This document shows, piece after piece, positions 24,850 through 33,861 of a DNA stretch of 64,000 nucleotides. This DNA comes from a virus. Made by a program: the position numbers and the translations under genes. The notes under the pieces were generated by a model, which made no database searches, was not told the origin of the DNA, and worked only from the letters and a program-made list of their open reading frames with translations. Within the stretch, counting starts at the first letter, position 1; every line of letters starts with the position of its first letter. The stretch lies in IMG/VR virus record IMGVR_UViG_3300027896_000014, positions 62,001 to 126,000 of that record, one strand, 5' to 3'.

Positions 24850-26571
24850 CTATGTGCTGGATATGGTCTCAGTCGCACTCGCACTGTCGCTACGGCTCAT
24901 TGATGCAGCCGCATGGATACTCGACAATGCACCGGCCACTTCTTGGGCAACGATGGCTCCCATAGCCTTGACAACCTCAATCCTTAATCCGGTGAGAGCT
25001 TCGTACTCGTTGATCTGGATTTCAGCATTTTTTTGATAGAGCCCTGCCCTCGAAATGGCAAGATTCGTTTGCGTCTTCAAGATCTCAATCGCAACGCTAC
25101 TTAATGCCTGATATGCCTGAATATTAGCCCTGTATGCATCAACTTCCGCATTAAAGGTCTTAACCAAGGCATCAATTCTGGCCGATTCTGCCTCAACCCC
25201 TACTCTAAACGCCGTTACTTCAGCCACATATGAATCCACAAGGGTTCTGGCTTCAGCTATCTTTACGTTTGAAACGGCTTGATACACTTTTATGGGAGCG
25301 TCTACCCTCGCTATCTCTGCATCGACCCCTACTCTGTACGCTCCCACCTCAGCTACGTATGTATCCACAAGGGTTCTGGCTTCAGCTATCTTTACGTTTG
25401 AAACGGCTTGATACACTTTTATGGGAGCGTCTACCCTCGCTATCTCTGCATCGACCCCTACTCTGTACGCTCCCACCTCAGCTGTATAAATATCGACAGA
25501 ATTCTTTGCTTCAGCTATCTTCACGTTTGAAACCACTTGATAAATATCGGTCATAATTCGATATTTTCCGATTTCAATATTATAAACTTGAATTTTGGCC
25601 TCAACGGTCGCTCTCGAGGCCTCAAAAAGTCTCTGCTGAGTCGTTTGAAGGAAGTTCATCAAAATGCTTTCGAGTTGGGTAGCCTGAGCGATTGCTGACT
25701 GCCGAACCTGGATGGCAAGGTTTGACTCTTCAATTGCAATTTGGCCGCTTCTGTCATCATACGCATTTGCATATCTGATGTCCTCAGATTCAACTGCTGC
25801 CGATAAAGCTCCATCCGGCAAAGGTAAACCGCTCTTGGACCACTCGGCACGTTTCTGGGCCAACATATCCTGATGGAGCAGTAAATCCCTTGCTCTCGCC
25901 CTATTCCACTTTGCGGTTTCGACAGATGGTCTATCTATGTCCGTCTGGACATCAGCTAATAAACGTGCCTTGAGAGCTGTCAGCAATGGTGATTCATACG
26001 TTACCGCAGCAGGATTGATGGGATCGGTTTGAACAACAAGGCCACTGATGTCTGGAATGGCTAAGCCGCTGAGATCAATGGTTTTAAGATTACCTTTATC
26101 CGGGGGCAATCCAATGTTAAAAGTTATATCAGGAGCAGGCAGATCAAGACTAAAAGTTTGTCTGACCGGAGGCGATCCAAAATTCATCGTGCTGTCAGGA
26201 ACAGACAGATCAAGACTAATGGCTTGTCTGACCGGAGGCGATCCAATGTTCATCGCGCTATCAGGAACAGGCAGATCAAGACTAAAGGTTTGTATGACCG
26301 GAGGCGATCCAATGTTCATTGAGGTATCAGGTTTTGTAGGTGTCGTCTCGGTGAATGGAGTAATGGAATAATCGGCACCCTCAAGCGCGACGTTTGTATC
26401 AATTTGCTTGATTTGACCGGAGATGGTCGCAAGATTATTCAAGAGTCCTTCAGCCAAATTTCTTGCCTGCGTCACATAGTCTCGGGCCAGATCGAATTGT
26501 TTTTCAACCTCGACCATCGCCACTTCATAAATAGGGACACCGCCAACGGTGCCAGGGGTGCCATTAGACAT
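24850..26571 (-). CDS. Repeat-rich helical tail-associated protein
   Basis: 573 aa. Residues ~70-165 are four short Pro/Ser/Asp repeats (SLDLPVPDSAMNIGSPPVRQ type, about 27 aa each). Residues ~310-480 are three to four 43-aa helical repeats (VYQAVSNVKIAEARTLVD, then AEVGAYRVGVDAEIARVD), two of them nearly identical in DNA. A long alanine-rich helical end follows. The two kinds of repeats suggest an extended shaft plus coiled bundle, such as a tail needle, fibre connector or ejection-channel subunit. No named family. Confidence 0.6.
   Translation of the reverse strand: MSNGTPGTVGGVPIYEVAMVEVEKQFDLARDYVTQARNLAEGLLNNLATISGQIKQIDTNVALEGADYSITPFTETTPTKPDTSMNIGSPPVIQTFSLDLPVPDSAMNIGSPPVRQAISLDLSVPDSTMNFGSPPVRQTFSLDLPAPDITFNIGLPPDKGNLKTIDLSGLAIPDISGLVVQTDPINPAAVTYESPLLTALKARLLADVQTDIDRPSVETAKWNRARARDLLLHQDMLAQKRAEWSKSGLPLPDGALSAAVESEDIRYANAYDDRSGQIAIEESNLAIQVRQSAIAQATQLESILMNFLQTTQQRLFEASRATVEAKIQVYNIEIGKYRIMTDIYQVVSNVKIAEAKNSVDIYTAEVGAYRVGVDAEIARVDAPIKVYQAVSNVKIAEARTLVDTYVAEVGAYRVGVDAEIARVDAPIKVYQAVSNVKIAEARTLVDSYVAEVTAFRVGVEAESARIDALVKTFNAEVDAYRANIQAYQALSSVAIEILKTQTNLAISRAGLYQKNAEIQINEYEALTGLRIEVVKAMGAIVAQEVAGALSSIHAAASMSRSDSASATETISST
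25236..25493 (-). repeat. Tandem 129-bp direct repeats within the 573-aa gene
   Basis: Two adjacent 129-bp units (25236-25364 and 25365-25493) are almost identical, and a third, more diverged unit follows to the right. The period is 43 codons, so the reading frame is kept. Recent in-frame duplication best explains it. Confidence 0.8.
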
Positions 26572-26581
26572 TGTAGCCTCC

Positions 26582-27082
26582 TTATTTTAAACCCGTATCG
26601 GTTATTGTTTTTATTCCCATATCGGCCTTCATTCCACCTTGCCAATCTGGATTCGCTTCAGACATTCGCTGTACCATAAACATTTCTGATTTCTCCGTTT
26701 TAAACCCACATCCCATCGGTTTTCCTGTAAAAGGCCCAAATTCTTCGCATGAATACATCGTATGATACTTTCCTCCTTCTGAATCAGTACAAGATGGACA
26801 TATAGATTTAAGTGATAATCCACCCTTACGTCCACATTGAGGACAGTCCTTACGAGGGATAATAAATTCCCCAGTCTTTTCGTTCACCATTTCATGAGGT
26901 GCCGGCAATCTGGCCGTTTGCGCAGAATTTATCTGTTTTACGAAAACACCCAAAATCGGTGCGGTTTCATTAAAAAGAATCGTAATATTCTTTTCCTCTG
27001 GCAGTCCCTTAGCCTTTCGGATTTCTTTCGCCGCTTCAATCACAATCTGTCTAATTTGATGATCACAAGCATCAAAAACCAT
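26582..27082 (-). CDS. Zinc-ribbon hypothetical protein
   Basis: 166 aa. After a helical N-terminus there is a treble of cysteine pairs: CPQCGRKGG, CPSCTD and a later C.EFG..TGKPMGCGF, consistent with two zinc sites. It lies between the fibre/tail genes and the repeat-rich protein, in the late module. Such ribbons occur in phage tail and assembly factors, but the role is unknown. Confidence 0.55.
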   Translation of the reverse strand: MVFDACDHQIRQIVIEAAKEIRKAKGLPEEKNITILFNETAPILGVFVKQINSAQTARLPAPHEMVNEKTGEFIIPRKDCPQCGRKGGLSLKSICPSCTDSEGGKYHTMYSCEEFGPFTGKPMGCGFKTEKSEMFMVQRMSEANPDWQGGMKADMGIKTITDTGLK

Positions 27083-27093
27083 TTCTTCTTCCT

Positions 27094-29061
27094 TTAAGAA
27101 TAGGGTAATCCAGTTAACGGATTAAGTGGACAGCACCCGTTTTGTTTCATAGCATCCGTCCGTGCATCAACTATTGAACCGCATGGAATTGCACAGTCTG
27201 AACCTGAATTACAACCCCCTCCCTCCGCCCTGCAACCAATCCAAGGGCTACTCCCAGTTCCAGGCTCATCACACAACTTGCACGGACATCCAGAATCACA
27301 TCCCTGACCATCACCAGAATAGAAACAAGTCATCTGTTTTGTTCCACAATCTTGGTTAAAGCTGGAAAGAAGTGTTCCATCACAACTCCACTCTTTTCCG
27401 TTATATATTATTTTACAATAATTTGCATAACCACACTCAGGAACCCATCCAGTGCTTACAGTACATGGTATACATAAGGTCCAATCACCCCACCCAAGAG
27501 CATATGCGGTTGAAGGAGGATAACAATTAATCGCCAAACTTATTGAGGCGCTATTTCCGCAACAATCTGTAACCGTAATGGTCGGGTTATCTACACAATT
27601 TACATTTGTGGCTGGAGCCGTATATATTACCGGATTACCACGTGCGTTTTCTACCGTTAATGTACCTCCCCCACTGGTTATTGCCCATGTATAGGGACCA
27701 CATCCTTGTTCCGCCATTAATTCCTGGCTTGTGCCACACCCCATAAGAAGGGAGGTATATAGAATATACATTCCCGATACTATCCCGCAACATGGGGCAG
27801 CATGAACCGTAGCAACTGTCCCACACCGATCCGTAACGTCGATAGTAATCTCACTGTGACAGTCCGCCTCCGCACAGTTATAATACCCAATTTCAGAAAA
27901 ATTTCCCCCAGTTGTCCACCTTCCAGGACCAATTAGCTCCCACTTATACGGAAGACAGCTTCCGTTAATTTGGGGAAGAACATAAAATCCAACTGGCTTC
28001 ACTGGAGTACACGCCATTGTGAGCAAGTCGTCAAGTGATATTTCAGACGGAACCTCACACATCTTCATGGCTCCGTAATTCATAAAAGGCTGATTAAAAC
28101 AATTTTGAGGAAAAGAACCTGATTCTGATTCCCACCACAATCCAGACATACCTGGTCTATCTGGTTGCTTTATACTTCTTCGACTTATATCCTTTTTACA
28201 GCAATCTACCTTTACAATAGATTCAAACTTACAAAGGTCTCTTCCTTGAAATTGAACGAATGCCTTTAAAAAAAGATATCCTAATCCAGTCCTTGAAAAG
28301 GTGATAGATGTAGGAGGATATACCCCCCACTCTGTATAGGCTTTCCATAGAAAATACGAACCTTGGGAATCTGAACCAAACCTTATAATCTCCGCCTGAC
28401 CAGAATCATATAAACTATAGATAAGATGATTCTTGGGATCAGGGAGTACCGGAGGAACCTTTAATGGAAATCCCTGAAAATAGGGAACAGGCTCGCCCAG
28501 GTAAAGAAGTTTCGTAGCATCGTAGGTATACGGATGGCATATAGGTAAGGCTAATTCATCTGATTTACAAATTGAAAAATCAATAGGGGCACAATCATTG
28601 CAATCCCTTAAATTCAATCTATAATAAGTCTTGATATAGTCAACACCCTCTACCTCAGGTTTCCCATCGGGTGCCGTTATTACCCATCCACCTCCAACTT
28701 TTGTAAACGTTTCTTTTCCGAGAGCGTACCATTTCATTGGTGGAATAGCATCAGGAAGATCAAGGATTGTAATCGAACAGGAAGGGAGTCCTGCCCTACC
28801 TGCATCAATTTCAATAAAGTCCTGACCAAATATTGAACTCACAATGATAGTTGTTCCAGGTACGGGCGAACGTTTGTCTTGAAGCGATTTCAATTTTGGA
28901 ACAGCTATGTTCATCCTGTTTTTCAACTGATAGAGCATATTCTTGGCTTCCCCAACAAACTGTTGGCAATAGGCCGGATCTCCGGTAAGGTTCCACGAGA
29001 CTTCTGCGGAAGGGTATCTGTATCTCCAATCATCTAACTGCGTATCGTCTTTCTTTGCCAT
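27094..29061 (-). CDS. Cysteine-rich Ig-like tail protein (655 aa)
   Basis: The N-terminal third (residues 1-200) has a mixed fold. From residue ~350 a series of Ig-like domains shows a repeated strand pattern with paired cysteines (GYYNCAEADCHSEITIDVTDRC, cut here in reading to that unit, then VTDCCGNSASISLAIN). The last 130 residues are very Cys/Gly-rich. Such disulfide- or metal-stabilised Ig modules are used by phages for surface binding. It overlaps the His-repeat fibre gene by one base, suggesting they assemble together. Confidence 0.55.
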   Translation of the reverse strand: MAKKDDTQLDDWRYRYPSAEVSWNLTGDPAYCQQFVGEAKNMLYQLKNRMNIAVPKLKSLQDKRSPVPGTTIIVSSIFGQDFIEIDAGRAGLPSCSITILDLPDAIPPMKWYALGKETFTKVGGGWVITAPDGKPEVEGVDYIKTYYRLNLRDCNDCAPIDFSICKSDELALPICHPYTYDATKLLYLGEPVPYFQGFPLKVPPVLPDPKNHLIYSLYDSGQAEIIRFGSDSQGSYFLWKAYTEWGVYPPTSITFSRTGLGYLFLKAFVQFQGRDLCKFESIVKVDCCKKDISRRSIKQPDRPGMSGLWWESESGSFPQNCFNQPFMNYGAMKMCEVPSEISLDDLLTMACTPVKPVGFYVLPQINGSCLPYKWELIGPGRWTTGGNFSEIGYYNCAEADCHSEITIDVTDRCGTVATVHAAPCCGIVSGMYILYTSLLMGCGTSQELMAEQGCGPYTWAITSGGGTLTVENARGNPVIYTAPATNVNCVDNPTITVTDCCGNSASISLAINCYPPSTAYALGWGDWTLCIPCTVSTGWVPECGYANYCKIIYNGKEWSCDGTLLSSFNQDCGTKQMTCFYSGDGQGCDSGCPCKLCDEPGTGSSPWIGCRAEGGGCNSGSDCAIPCGSIVDARTDAMKQNGCCPLNPLTGLPYS

Positions 29062-29999
29062 TACGATTCCTCTGTCACATTCTTAAGGCGGACCCTTTGA
29101 TAAGCAAAACTTCCCTCTGGCGCTTGATCTGGCATCTTTAAGGAGGTTTTCTCATAAGCAAAATCTCCTTCTTTTCCAGGTTCACCAGGTCTCAATTTTA
29201 AAAATTGATATCCGAATTTCTCTAGAACTTTCGCTTTGACCTGAAATACGCTAATTGCATCAATTCTATGAAGGTGTTGAAGTGCCTGGACGATAAGAAA
29301 ATGGTTTTGAGATAAATCTACTGTCCCCAAAGAATGGCTATGGATTAGATCCTCTACCACCAAAATGAATGAAATAAGAAGAGCAACATTCCCTATCCCG
29401 TGAGCGTGTGCTAAACTATCCACAAGAAGGTTATGAACCTGGGAAAGGCTAACTCCACCCAAGGCGTGTGAATGATTTATGGCTTGGACGACAAGCTGAT
29501 GGATCTGTGTCAGCGTAGGTGCATCGATAGAGTGGGTGTGGGAGAGAACTTGGACAATCAGATTATGGATCTGCGTAAGCGCAATATTATCGATCGTATT
29601 CGCGTGGGCAAGGTTCGCCACCGCAAGGTTATGAACCTGGGAAAGGCTAACTCCACCCAAGGCGTGTGAATGATTTATGGCTTGGACGACAAGCTGATGG
29701 ATCTGAAATAAGGTCAGTCCACCATCAATGGCATGCGCATGGGAAAGAGCCTCCACTACCAAGAGATGAATCTGGGTTAGAACAATATTGTCAATGGCGT
29801 TGGCGTGGCTTAGAGCATCAACCGTAAGATTATGGACCTGCGTGAGCGCAACACCATCAATAGCGTTGGCATGGGCTAAATTGTCCACGGCCAACTGAAA
29901 CTCTCCGCAAATAATAGGAACTATCCAATTAGGAAGCATCAGATTGGCTCCACATATATCGTAACGGTTCCAGAAGAAATACTTTGTACCAGAGGCCAA
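29061..29999 (-). CDS. Histidine-repeat fibre protein
   Basis: 312 aa, of which residues ~32-250 are ten 22-residue repeats of the form L-H-A-N/H-x-I-D-x-x-x-L-T-Q-x-H-x-L-x-V. Examples are LAHANAIDGVALTQVHNL and INHSHALGGVSLSQVHNL. Each repeat brings an HxN/HxH pair and a further His. The regularity predicts a solenoid or trimeric fibre, with the histidines lined up to bind metal, as in HxH motifs of known tail fibres. The C-terminus carries two FAY..-type strands. It overlaps the upstream gene by 61 bases. Confidence 0.65.
   Translation of the reverse strand: MASGTKYFFWNRYDICGANLMLPNWIVPIICGEFQLAVDNLAHANAIDGVALTQVHNLTVDALSHANAIDNIVLTQIHLLVVEALSHAHAIDGGLTLFQIHQLVVQAINHSHALGGVSLSQVHNLAVANLAHANTIDNIALTQIHNLIVQVLSHTHSIDAPTLTQIHQLVVQAINHSHALGGVSLSQVHNLLVDSLAHAHGIGNVALLISFILVVEDLIHSHSLGTVDLSQNHFLIVQALQHLHRIDAISVFQVKAKVLEKFGYQFLKLRPGEPGKEGDFAYEKTSLKMPDQAPEGSFAYQRVRLKNVTEES
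29427..29705 (-). repeat. Exact 81-bp duplication, offset 198 bp, in the His-repeat gene
   Basis: 29427-29507 is repeated exactly at 29625-29705. The 198-bp offset equals three 22-codon protein repeats, showing recent expansion or gene conversion in units of whole repeats. Confidence 0.75.
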
Positions 30000-30424
30000 A
30001 CCCAGTTCGCCTTGCCGCAGTCAAAAATGTATCGGGCCGAATAATATCGAGTTCCGTCTGTAAGTGCTGAATCTCCAATAAATGTAATTGATTCAGTTAA
30101 GCCAAGGGCAATCGGAGTACCAGCCGCATCATGCATAACCAAGCAGATTTTAGCATTTGCTGAGGCCACCGAGAAGGTCGCATAAACCTCAACTAAACTT
30201 GAATTTCCGAGAGCCTTTGCCGAACCATTTTTGGTATGAACGTCTCCACTATCTGCCGAAGCAACAGCGGATCGGAGGGCAGCACCATAATTGGCCTTCT
30301 TGCTAACCATGTACCCTGCGGGGGAAATATTGGCAGTCGCTGATACCAGATTATTTTGGATTGCCAAAATATCTACCCCAGCATCAGCCGCAAGCGTGTG
30401 AAGTACCTCATCTCCTACTGCCAT
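29939..30424 (-). CDS. Tail-associated structural protein, unknown
   Basis: 161 aa, mostly beta (SLVEVYATFSVASANAKICLVMHDAAGTPIAL, quoted as two strands, then TVTIYVEPI). No signal or membrane segment. It lies between the beta-propeller receptor-binding protein and the His-repeat fibre, with short gaps on one side and overlap on the other, so a fibre accessory or adaptor is likely. No family recognised. Confidence 0.5.
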   Translation of the reverse strand: MAVGDEVLHTLAADAGVDILAIQNNLVSATANISPAGYMVSKKANYGAALRSAVASADSGDVHTKNGSAKALGNSSLVEVYATFSVASANAKICLVMHDAAGTPIALGLTESITFIGDSALTDGTRYYSARYIFDCGKANWVWPLVQSISSGTVTIYVEPI

Positions 30425-30426
30425 AA

Positions 30427-32253
30427 CTACCTCCTTCTGCCATACGCATGAACAGGTTGTGTTCTTGCAAGAACTCCCCTCCTATTCATTGCCGAAATGT
30501 TTGGATAGTGAATCAGCTTAAAGTTTTCAGATGAATATTTATCCTCATATGCCCCAAGGCCCAGTGGGAGTGATTTCGTAGGGTCCCATGACGCACTCAA
30601 GGCTGCTCCAGGCTTATAGGCCCAAGCCCCCGTATATTCCCAACGAGTAGCAAATTCCGTCTGGAGAGTTGTATCAAGGAATGCACTGATATAAGCCACA
30701 TTCCCAGAAACTCCCCCACCCGATATCGCTCCATAGAGCGGAGTCCTAACTGTCGGGGTTGTATACGCAAAGGCAGTCGGATAGACCAAATTTATATGAG
30801 TACCATCTGGAATGGAGAAAATTCTGTTTAGCTCCCTATGGGCGGCATCTCCGATGCAAACTATTTCCCATTGTACAAATGGAGCACTGCTTGTTACCGG
30901 AATTGATGTTACTCCGGCGGCAACGCTGCTCGCCGCAGTCGTCTTGGTTGCATCATTTGCAATTATTGGGTTGGATGGATCTGGCGTAAAATTTTTCCAA
31001 TCTCTTGATCTATATATTCCCGTTTGATAAACCCCTCCAGATTTCTCCCCTTGACCATAGAGGGTAATTTCTCCTCTCTGAACAAAAATATCTCCTGGTG
31101 CTACTACTGTATCGTTCCACGATCCACCTGCACCAACTAAAATTATCGGGTTAGCTGGATCTGCAACCCAGGGACCAGAGACAGAGCCCGATGTAAAATG
31201 TCCAATTTGCCATACCGATGATACATTGACCCCCCCAACATACATATGCCATGTTCTTGAGGCCAAATCATAGGTAACGGCAGAAAATCCATGTCCATTA
31301 ACATCCCATGTCCCCGCAGCTCCCGGGGTATCCATATAGCCCACATCGGTAAATGTCGCCCCAAGATCTGCCGAGTAAGCAAGGCGAATTCTATATTTTG
31401 CATCACCGTTCCGGTAGGCTGTGTAAAAAAGATAAATCTTTCCATTGAACCAAATAGGATTAGGAGCATAGACCGTATTTTCTCCACTCAGGGCAGCAAT
31501 CGAAGCATTATATCCATCCCATCGGTGAAATTTAACTCCGCTATCATAAGAAAGCGCTCTAAAAATATATTGAGTTGTGCTCACCTGCCCGTTGTAAAAA
31601 GCAATCATCACGGGGTCATTCGAAAATTTGCAAAAGTCGGTTTTCATTGAAGTAATATAATAATAATCCGTCCATGGTTCACCCCAGTAAAGATAAAGGG
31701 TTGTATAGGCTTTTATACCTGAAAAGGCAACGGGGAGAGTTTCAGCTATTGACATGGTATCCCCAAATGCCCTAATAGAAATTCTAAAGGAGCCTCCCTT
31801 GACAATTAATGAAATGTCTATCCAATAAGCCTGTCCTATGGAAAAACCGGTAGAAGATGTGCTCCAAGTACTACCGGTCCAATAATAAACCGTACCGGTA
31901 GTTACCTGTTTATATTCTATGTAAACTTTCCCAGCGCTCTGAACGTAGTAAACCACAACGGGAGTTTTTGCGTTTTGATTAGTAAATGTGTCACATGCCG
32001 GGGTTCCATCTTCGAGACAGAGCAAATGGACATAGCCATTAACCGTGCCATCCATCAAATGCCGCATCGTGTAGACAAAATCCTTTGTCGTGTCTATGGC
32101 GGACTTGACATAAACCAATGCCCCGTTAGCTGCTGCAGCGGACATTGTAATATTACACGAACCCCCAGCATTGGAGACAGCTCCATCTCCGGCTACGGAT
32201 GTTCCGAAGACATTGGTATCGAGTGTGCTATCAAAATTATCAAGCCAACTCAT
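30427..32253 (-). CDS. Tailspike-like protein with lectin and beta-propeller glycosidase folds
   Basis: 608 aa. The N-terminal ~200 residues resemble a concanavalin/LamG-type domain (FDSTLDTNVFG, then GGSFRISIRAFGDTMSIAET). Residues ~220-600 show a blade-like repeat of strands with Asp/Trp motifs (FNGKIYLFYTAYRNGDAKY, LAYSADLGATFTDVGY, ASRTWHMYVGG, YRSRDWKNFTPDP), typical of five-bladed beta-propeller glycosidases (GH32/43-like) or sialidases. It is the best candidate for the receptor-degrading or receptor-binding protein. Catalytic residues cannot be assigned with confidence. Confidence 0.65.
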   Translation of the reverse strand: MSWLDNFDSTLDTNVFGTSVAGDGAVSNAGGSCNITMSAAAANGALVYVKSAIDTTKDFVYTMRHLMDGTVNGYVHLLCLEDGTPACDTFTNQNAKTPVVVYYVQSAGKVYIEYKQVTTGTVYYWTGSTWSTSSTGFSIGQAYWIDISLIVKGGSFRISIRAFGDTMSIAETLPVAFSGIKAYTTLYLYWGEPWTDYYYITSMKTDFCKFSNDPVMIAFYNGQVSTTQYIFRALSYDSGVKFHRWDGYNASIAALSGENTVYAPNPIWFNGKIYLFYTAYRNGDAKYRIRLAYSADLGATFTDVGYMDTPGAAGTWDVNGHGFSAVTYDLASRTWHMYVGGVNVSSVWQIGHFTSGSVSGPWVADPANPIILVGAGGSWNDTVVAPGDIFVQRGEITLYGQGEKSGGVYQTGIYRSRDWKNFTPDPSNPIIANDATKTTAASSVAAGVTSIPVTSSAPFVQWEIVCIGDAAHRELNRIFSIPDGTHINLVYPTAFAYTTPTVRTPLYGAISGGGVSGNVAYISAFLDTTLQTEFATRWEYTGAWAYKPGAALSASWDPTKSLPLGLGAYEDKYSSENFKLIHYPNISAMNRRGVLARTQPVHAYGRRR

Positions 32254-32606
32254 GTCGGGTCCGCTATTTCTTCTTTAAAGGCCGGGATTGTGACGGTATT
32301 GCCGGCTGTTAAGACTTGGGATGTGCAGGTGGTTGTAAGTTTGATCACACCGCCCAAACTTAAAACAATGTGCAGAGCAGTTCCGCTCCCCGTCACAGAT
32401 ACGCCAGCCTTTTGTGCCGTAGTTATTTTACGGCCAGATGAATCCCCTTCTGCGATTGCATAATCCCCAGGGGCCATCGCAACATAAGCGAGGGTATTAG
32501 TTAAGTCGGTTGGAGTAGTTACATCACTGGTTACATCCACACGAGTGCAGGCTTGGACTACGCCAAGAGCTGCATCCAATACAGCATCTGCTACCGATTT
32601 ACCCAT
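32250..32606 (-). CDS. Small beta-rich structural protein
   Basis: 118 aa starting MGKSVADAVLDAALGVVQAC, then strands (DYAIAEGDSSGRKITTAQKA, LSLGGVIKLTTTC, TVTIPAFKEEI). The AGGAGG before the ATG at 32606 fixes the start. It resembles the small 'DUF4062-independent' tail accessory proteins placed before receptor-binding genes, but no family can be named. Confidence 0.5.
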   Translation of the reverse strand: MGKSVADAVLDAALGVVQACTRVDVTSDVTTPTDLTNTLAYVAMAPGDYAIAEGDSSGRKITTAQKAGVSVTGSGTALHIVLSLGGVIKLTTTCTSQVLTAGNTVTIPAFKEEIADPT

Positions 32607-32700
32607 TTTCTTCCTCCTCAATTTTTATTCCGTGACTGATGATTACGTCCTGGACCTCAAGGACGATATCCTTTTTCTCCTCTTTCTTTTCCTCTTCCAT
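32599..32700 (-). CDS. 33-aa highly charged microprotein
   Basis: A short ORF starting MEEEKKEEKKDIVLEVQDVI, with strong AGGAGG five bases before the ATG. It overlaps the next gene's start by eight bases, indicating translational coupling. Acidic and helical. Function unknown. Confidence 0.5.
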   Translation of the reverse strand: MEEEKKEEKKDIVLEVQDVIISHGIKIEEEENG

Positions 32701-32709
32701 CGAATCCTC

Positions 32710-33852
32710 CTATCGTTTTCTATGTGTTATTGGATCAACCATTGCCCTGAATGATTCTAGGTCAAAGTCGGCTCCATCAAGGTTTCTTATCACGAAGGAC
32801 ATAAATCTGTTCTTCAATCCCCGTGGAAATTTGACCCTTTCTTCCCCGGAAAAAGTCCCATTTGTATTCAGGACCCTTGTTATCGGATCTATTCTTCCCT
32901 CATCAAGGATAAGTTGTATGGAAATTGGCCCCCCTCTTTTTACGATCCATCCTTCTCGAAGTCGCTTTATGACATCCCTCCACAAATCCTCAGTCCCAGT
33001 TTGGATTGCGCTATCAATCCTGACCCCAGCATCATCATCTCCATCTAAAAGAAAAATCCCTTGCTCAGAGGCTCCAATGTACATACCGAGTCCATGATAG
33101 TCGCAAAAGGAGTTAAAAGAATATCCAGAGTAGTCTGTAACCCCAAAATGGCTCAAATTCATCACAAATCCCTTTCGAGTCGAAACAAATGCCGGGATGT
33201 CAAGTGCGACATTGAATGCCTGAAACTCCTTTATTTCAAGCCATGGGTCAATAAATGGGATATCCAGGGCAAATACCAGTTGATTCTGGTGAACAAAGGT
33301 AGCAGAAAGCGTTAGGGCAGGAATTTCAATCGCCCCACTGAGAATACCACCAGATATTAAGGTTCCTGATAATTCTAAAGTTGGAACCTTAATCGCTCCA
33401 CTGACTAAACTCCCCGATATAACGGTTCCAGATAATTTCAGGGCCGGGATGTCAATCTCTCCCCTGAATATATTTCCAGATTTAATGCCCCCAGATAATC
33501 TCAGGGCTGGAATGACAAGTGCGGCATCAATCTTAGTATGAATAATCTGAAGAGAAACCTCTATTGCCGGAATGTCAAGCGAGGCATCCATCTCGTTACG
33601 AGGAGCAATCCTAAAAGAAAGCTTTACTGCCGGCATGGGGAGAGAAGCAGATAGCTTCTCCCCGCTTTTTATGGTAGCAGAGACTTCCAGAACAGGGACT
33701 TCAAGTGGAAAGTTGAGTACCGCTCCCTGCGAGATACTGGCACCCAATTCTATGGCAGGGATATCTAGATTAACCGAAATGACACTCCCACTAATATCAA
33801 GTTCGGTCTCTATGGCAGGTAAATTAAGTGCAAACCACAGGGTATTGGCCAT
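32710..33852 (-). CDS. Tail fibre protein with IPAxELSG beta repeats
   Basis: 380 aa. Residues 1-230 hold about nine repeats of 24-25 residues built on L-D-I-P-A-I/L-x-L-S-G-x-I/V-x-S-G (for example GEIDIPALKLSGTVISGS and GAIEIPALTLSATFVH). They form regular strands that predict a beta-solenoid or trimeric shaft. The C-terminal 150 residues (SFNSFCDYHGLGMYIGASEQGIFLL onward) form a globular domain seen in phage tail proteins. The same repeat unit occurs once at the C-terminus of the gene at 34685, hinting at shared ancestry or docking. Confidence 0.65.
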   Translation of the reverse strand: MANTLWFALNLPAIETELDISGSVISVNLDIPAIELGASISQGAVLNFPLEVPVLEVSATIKSGEKLSASLPMPAVKLSFRIAPRNEMDASLDIPAIEVSLQIIHTKIDAALVIPALRLSGGIKSGNIFRGEIDIPALKLSGTVISGSLVSGAIKVPTLELSGTLISGGILSGAIEIPALTLSATFVHQNQLVFALDIPFIDPWLEIKEFQAFNVALDIPAFVSTRKGFVMNLSHFGVTDYSGYSFNSFCDYHGLGMYIGASEQGIFLLDGDDDAGVRIDSAIQTGTEDLWRDVIKRLREGWIVKRGGPISIQLILDEGRIDPITRVLNTNGTFSGEERVKFPRGLKNRFMSFVIRNLDGADFDLESFRAMVDPITHRKR

Positions 33853-33861
33853 TCACCCACC

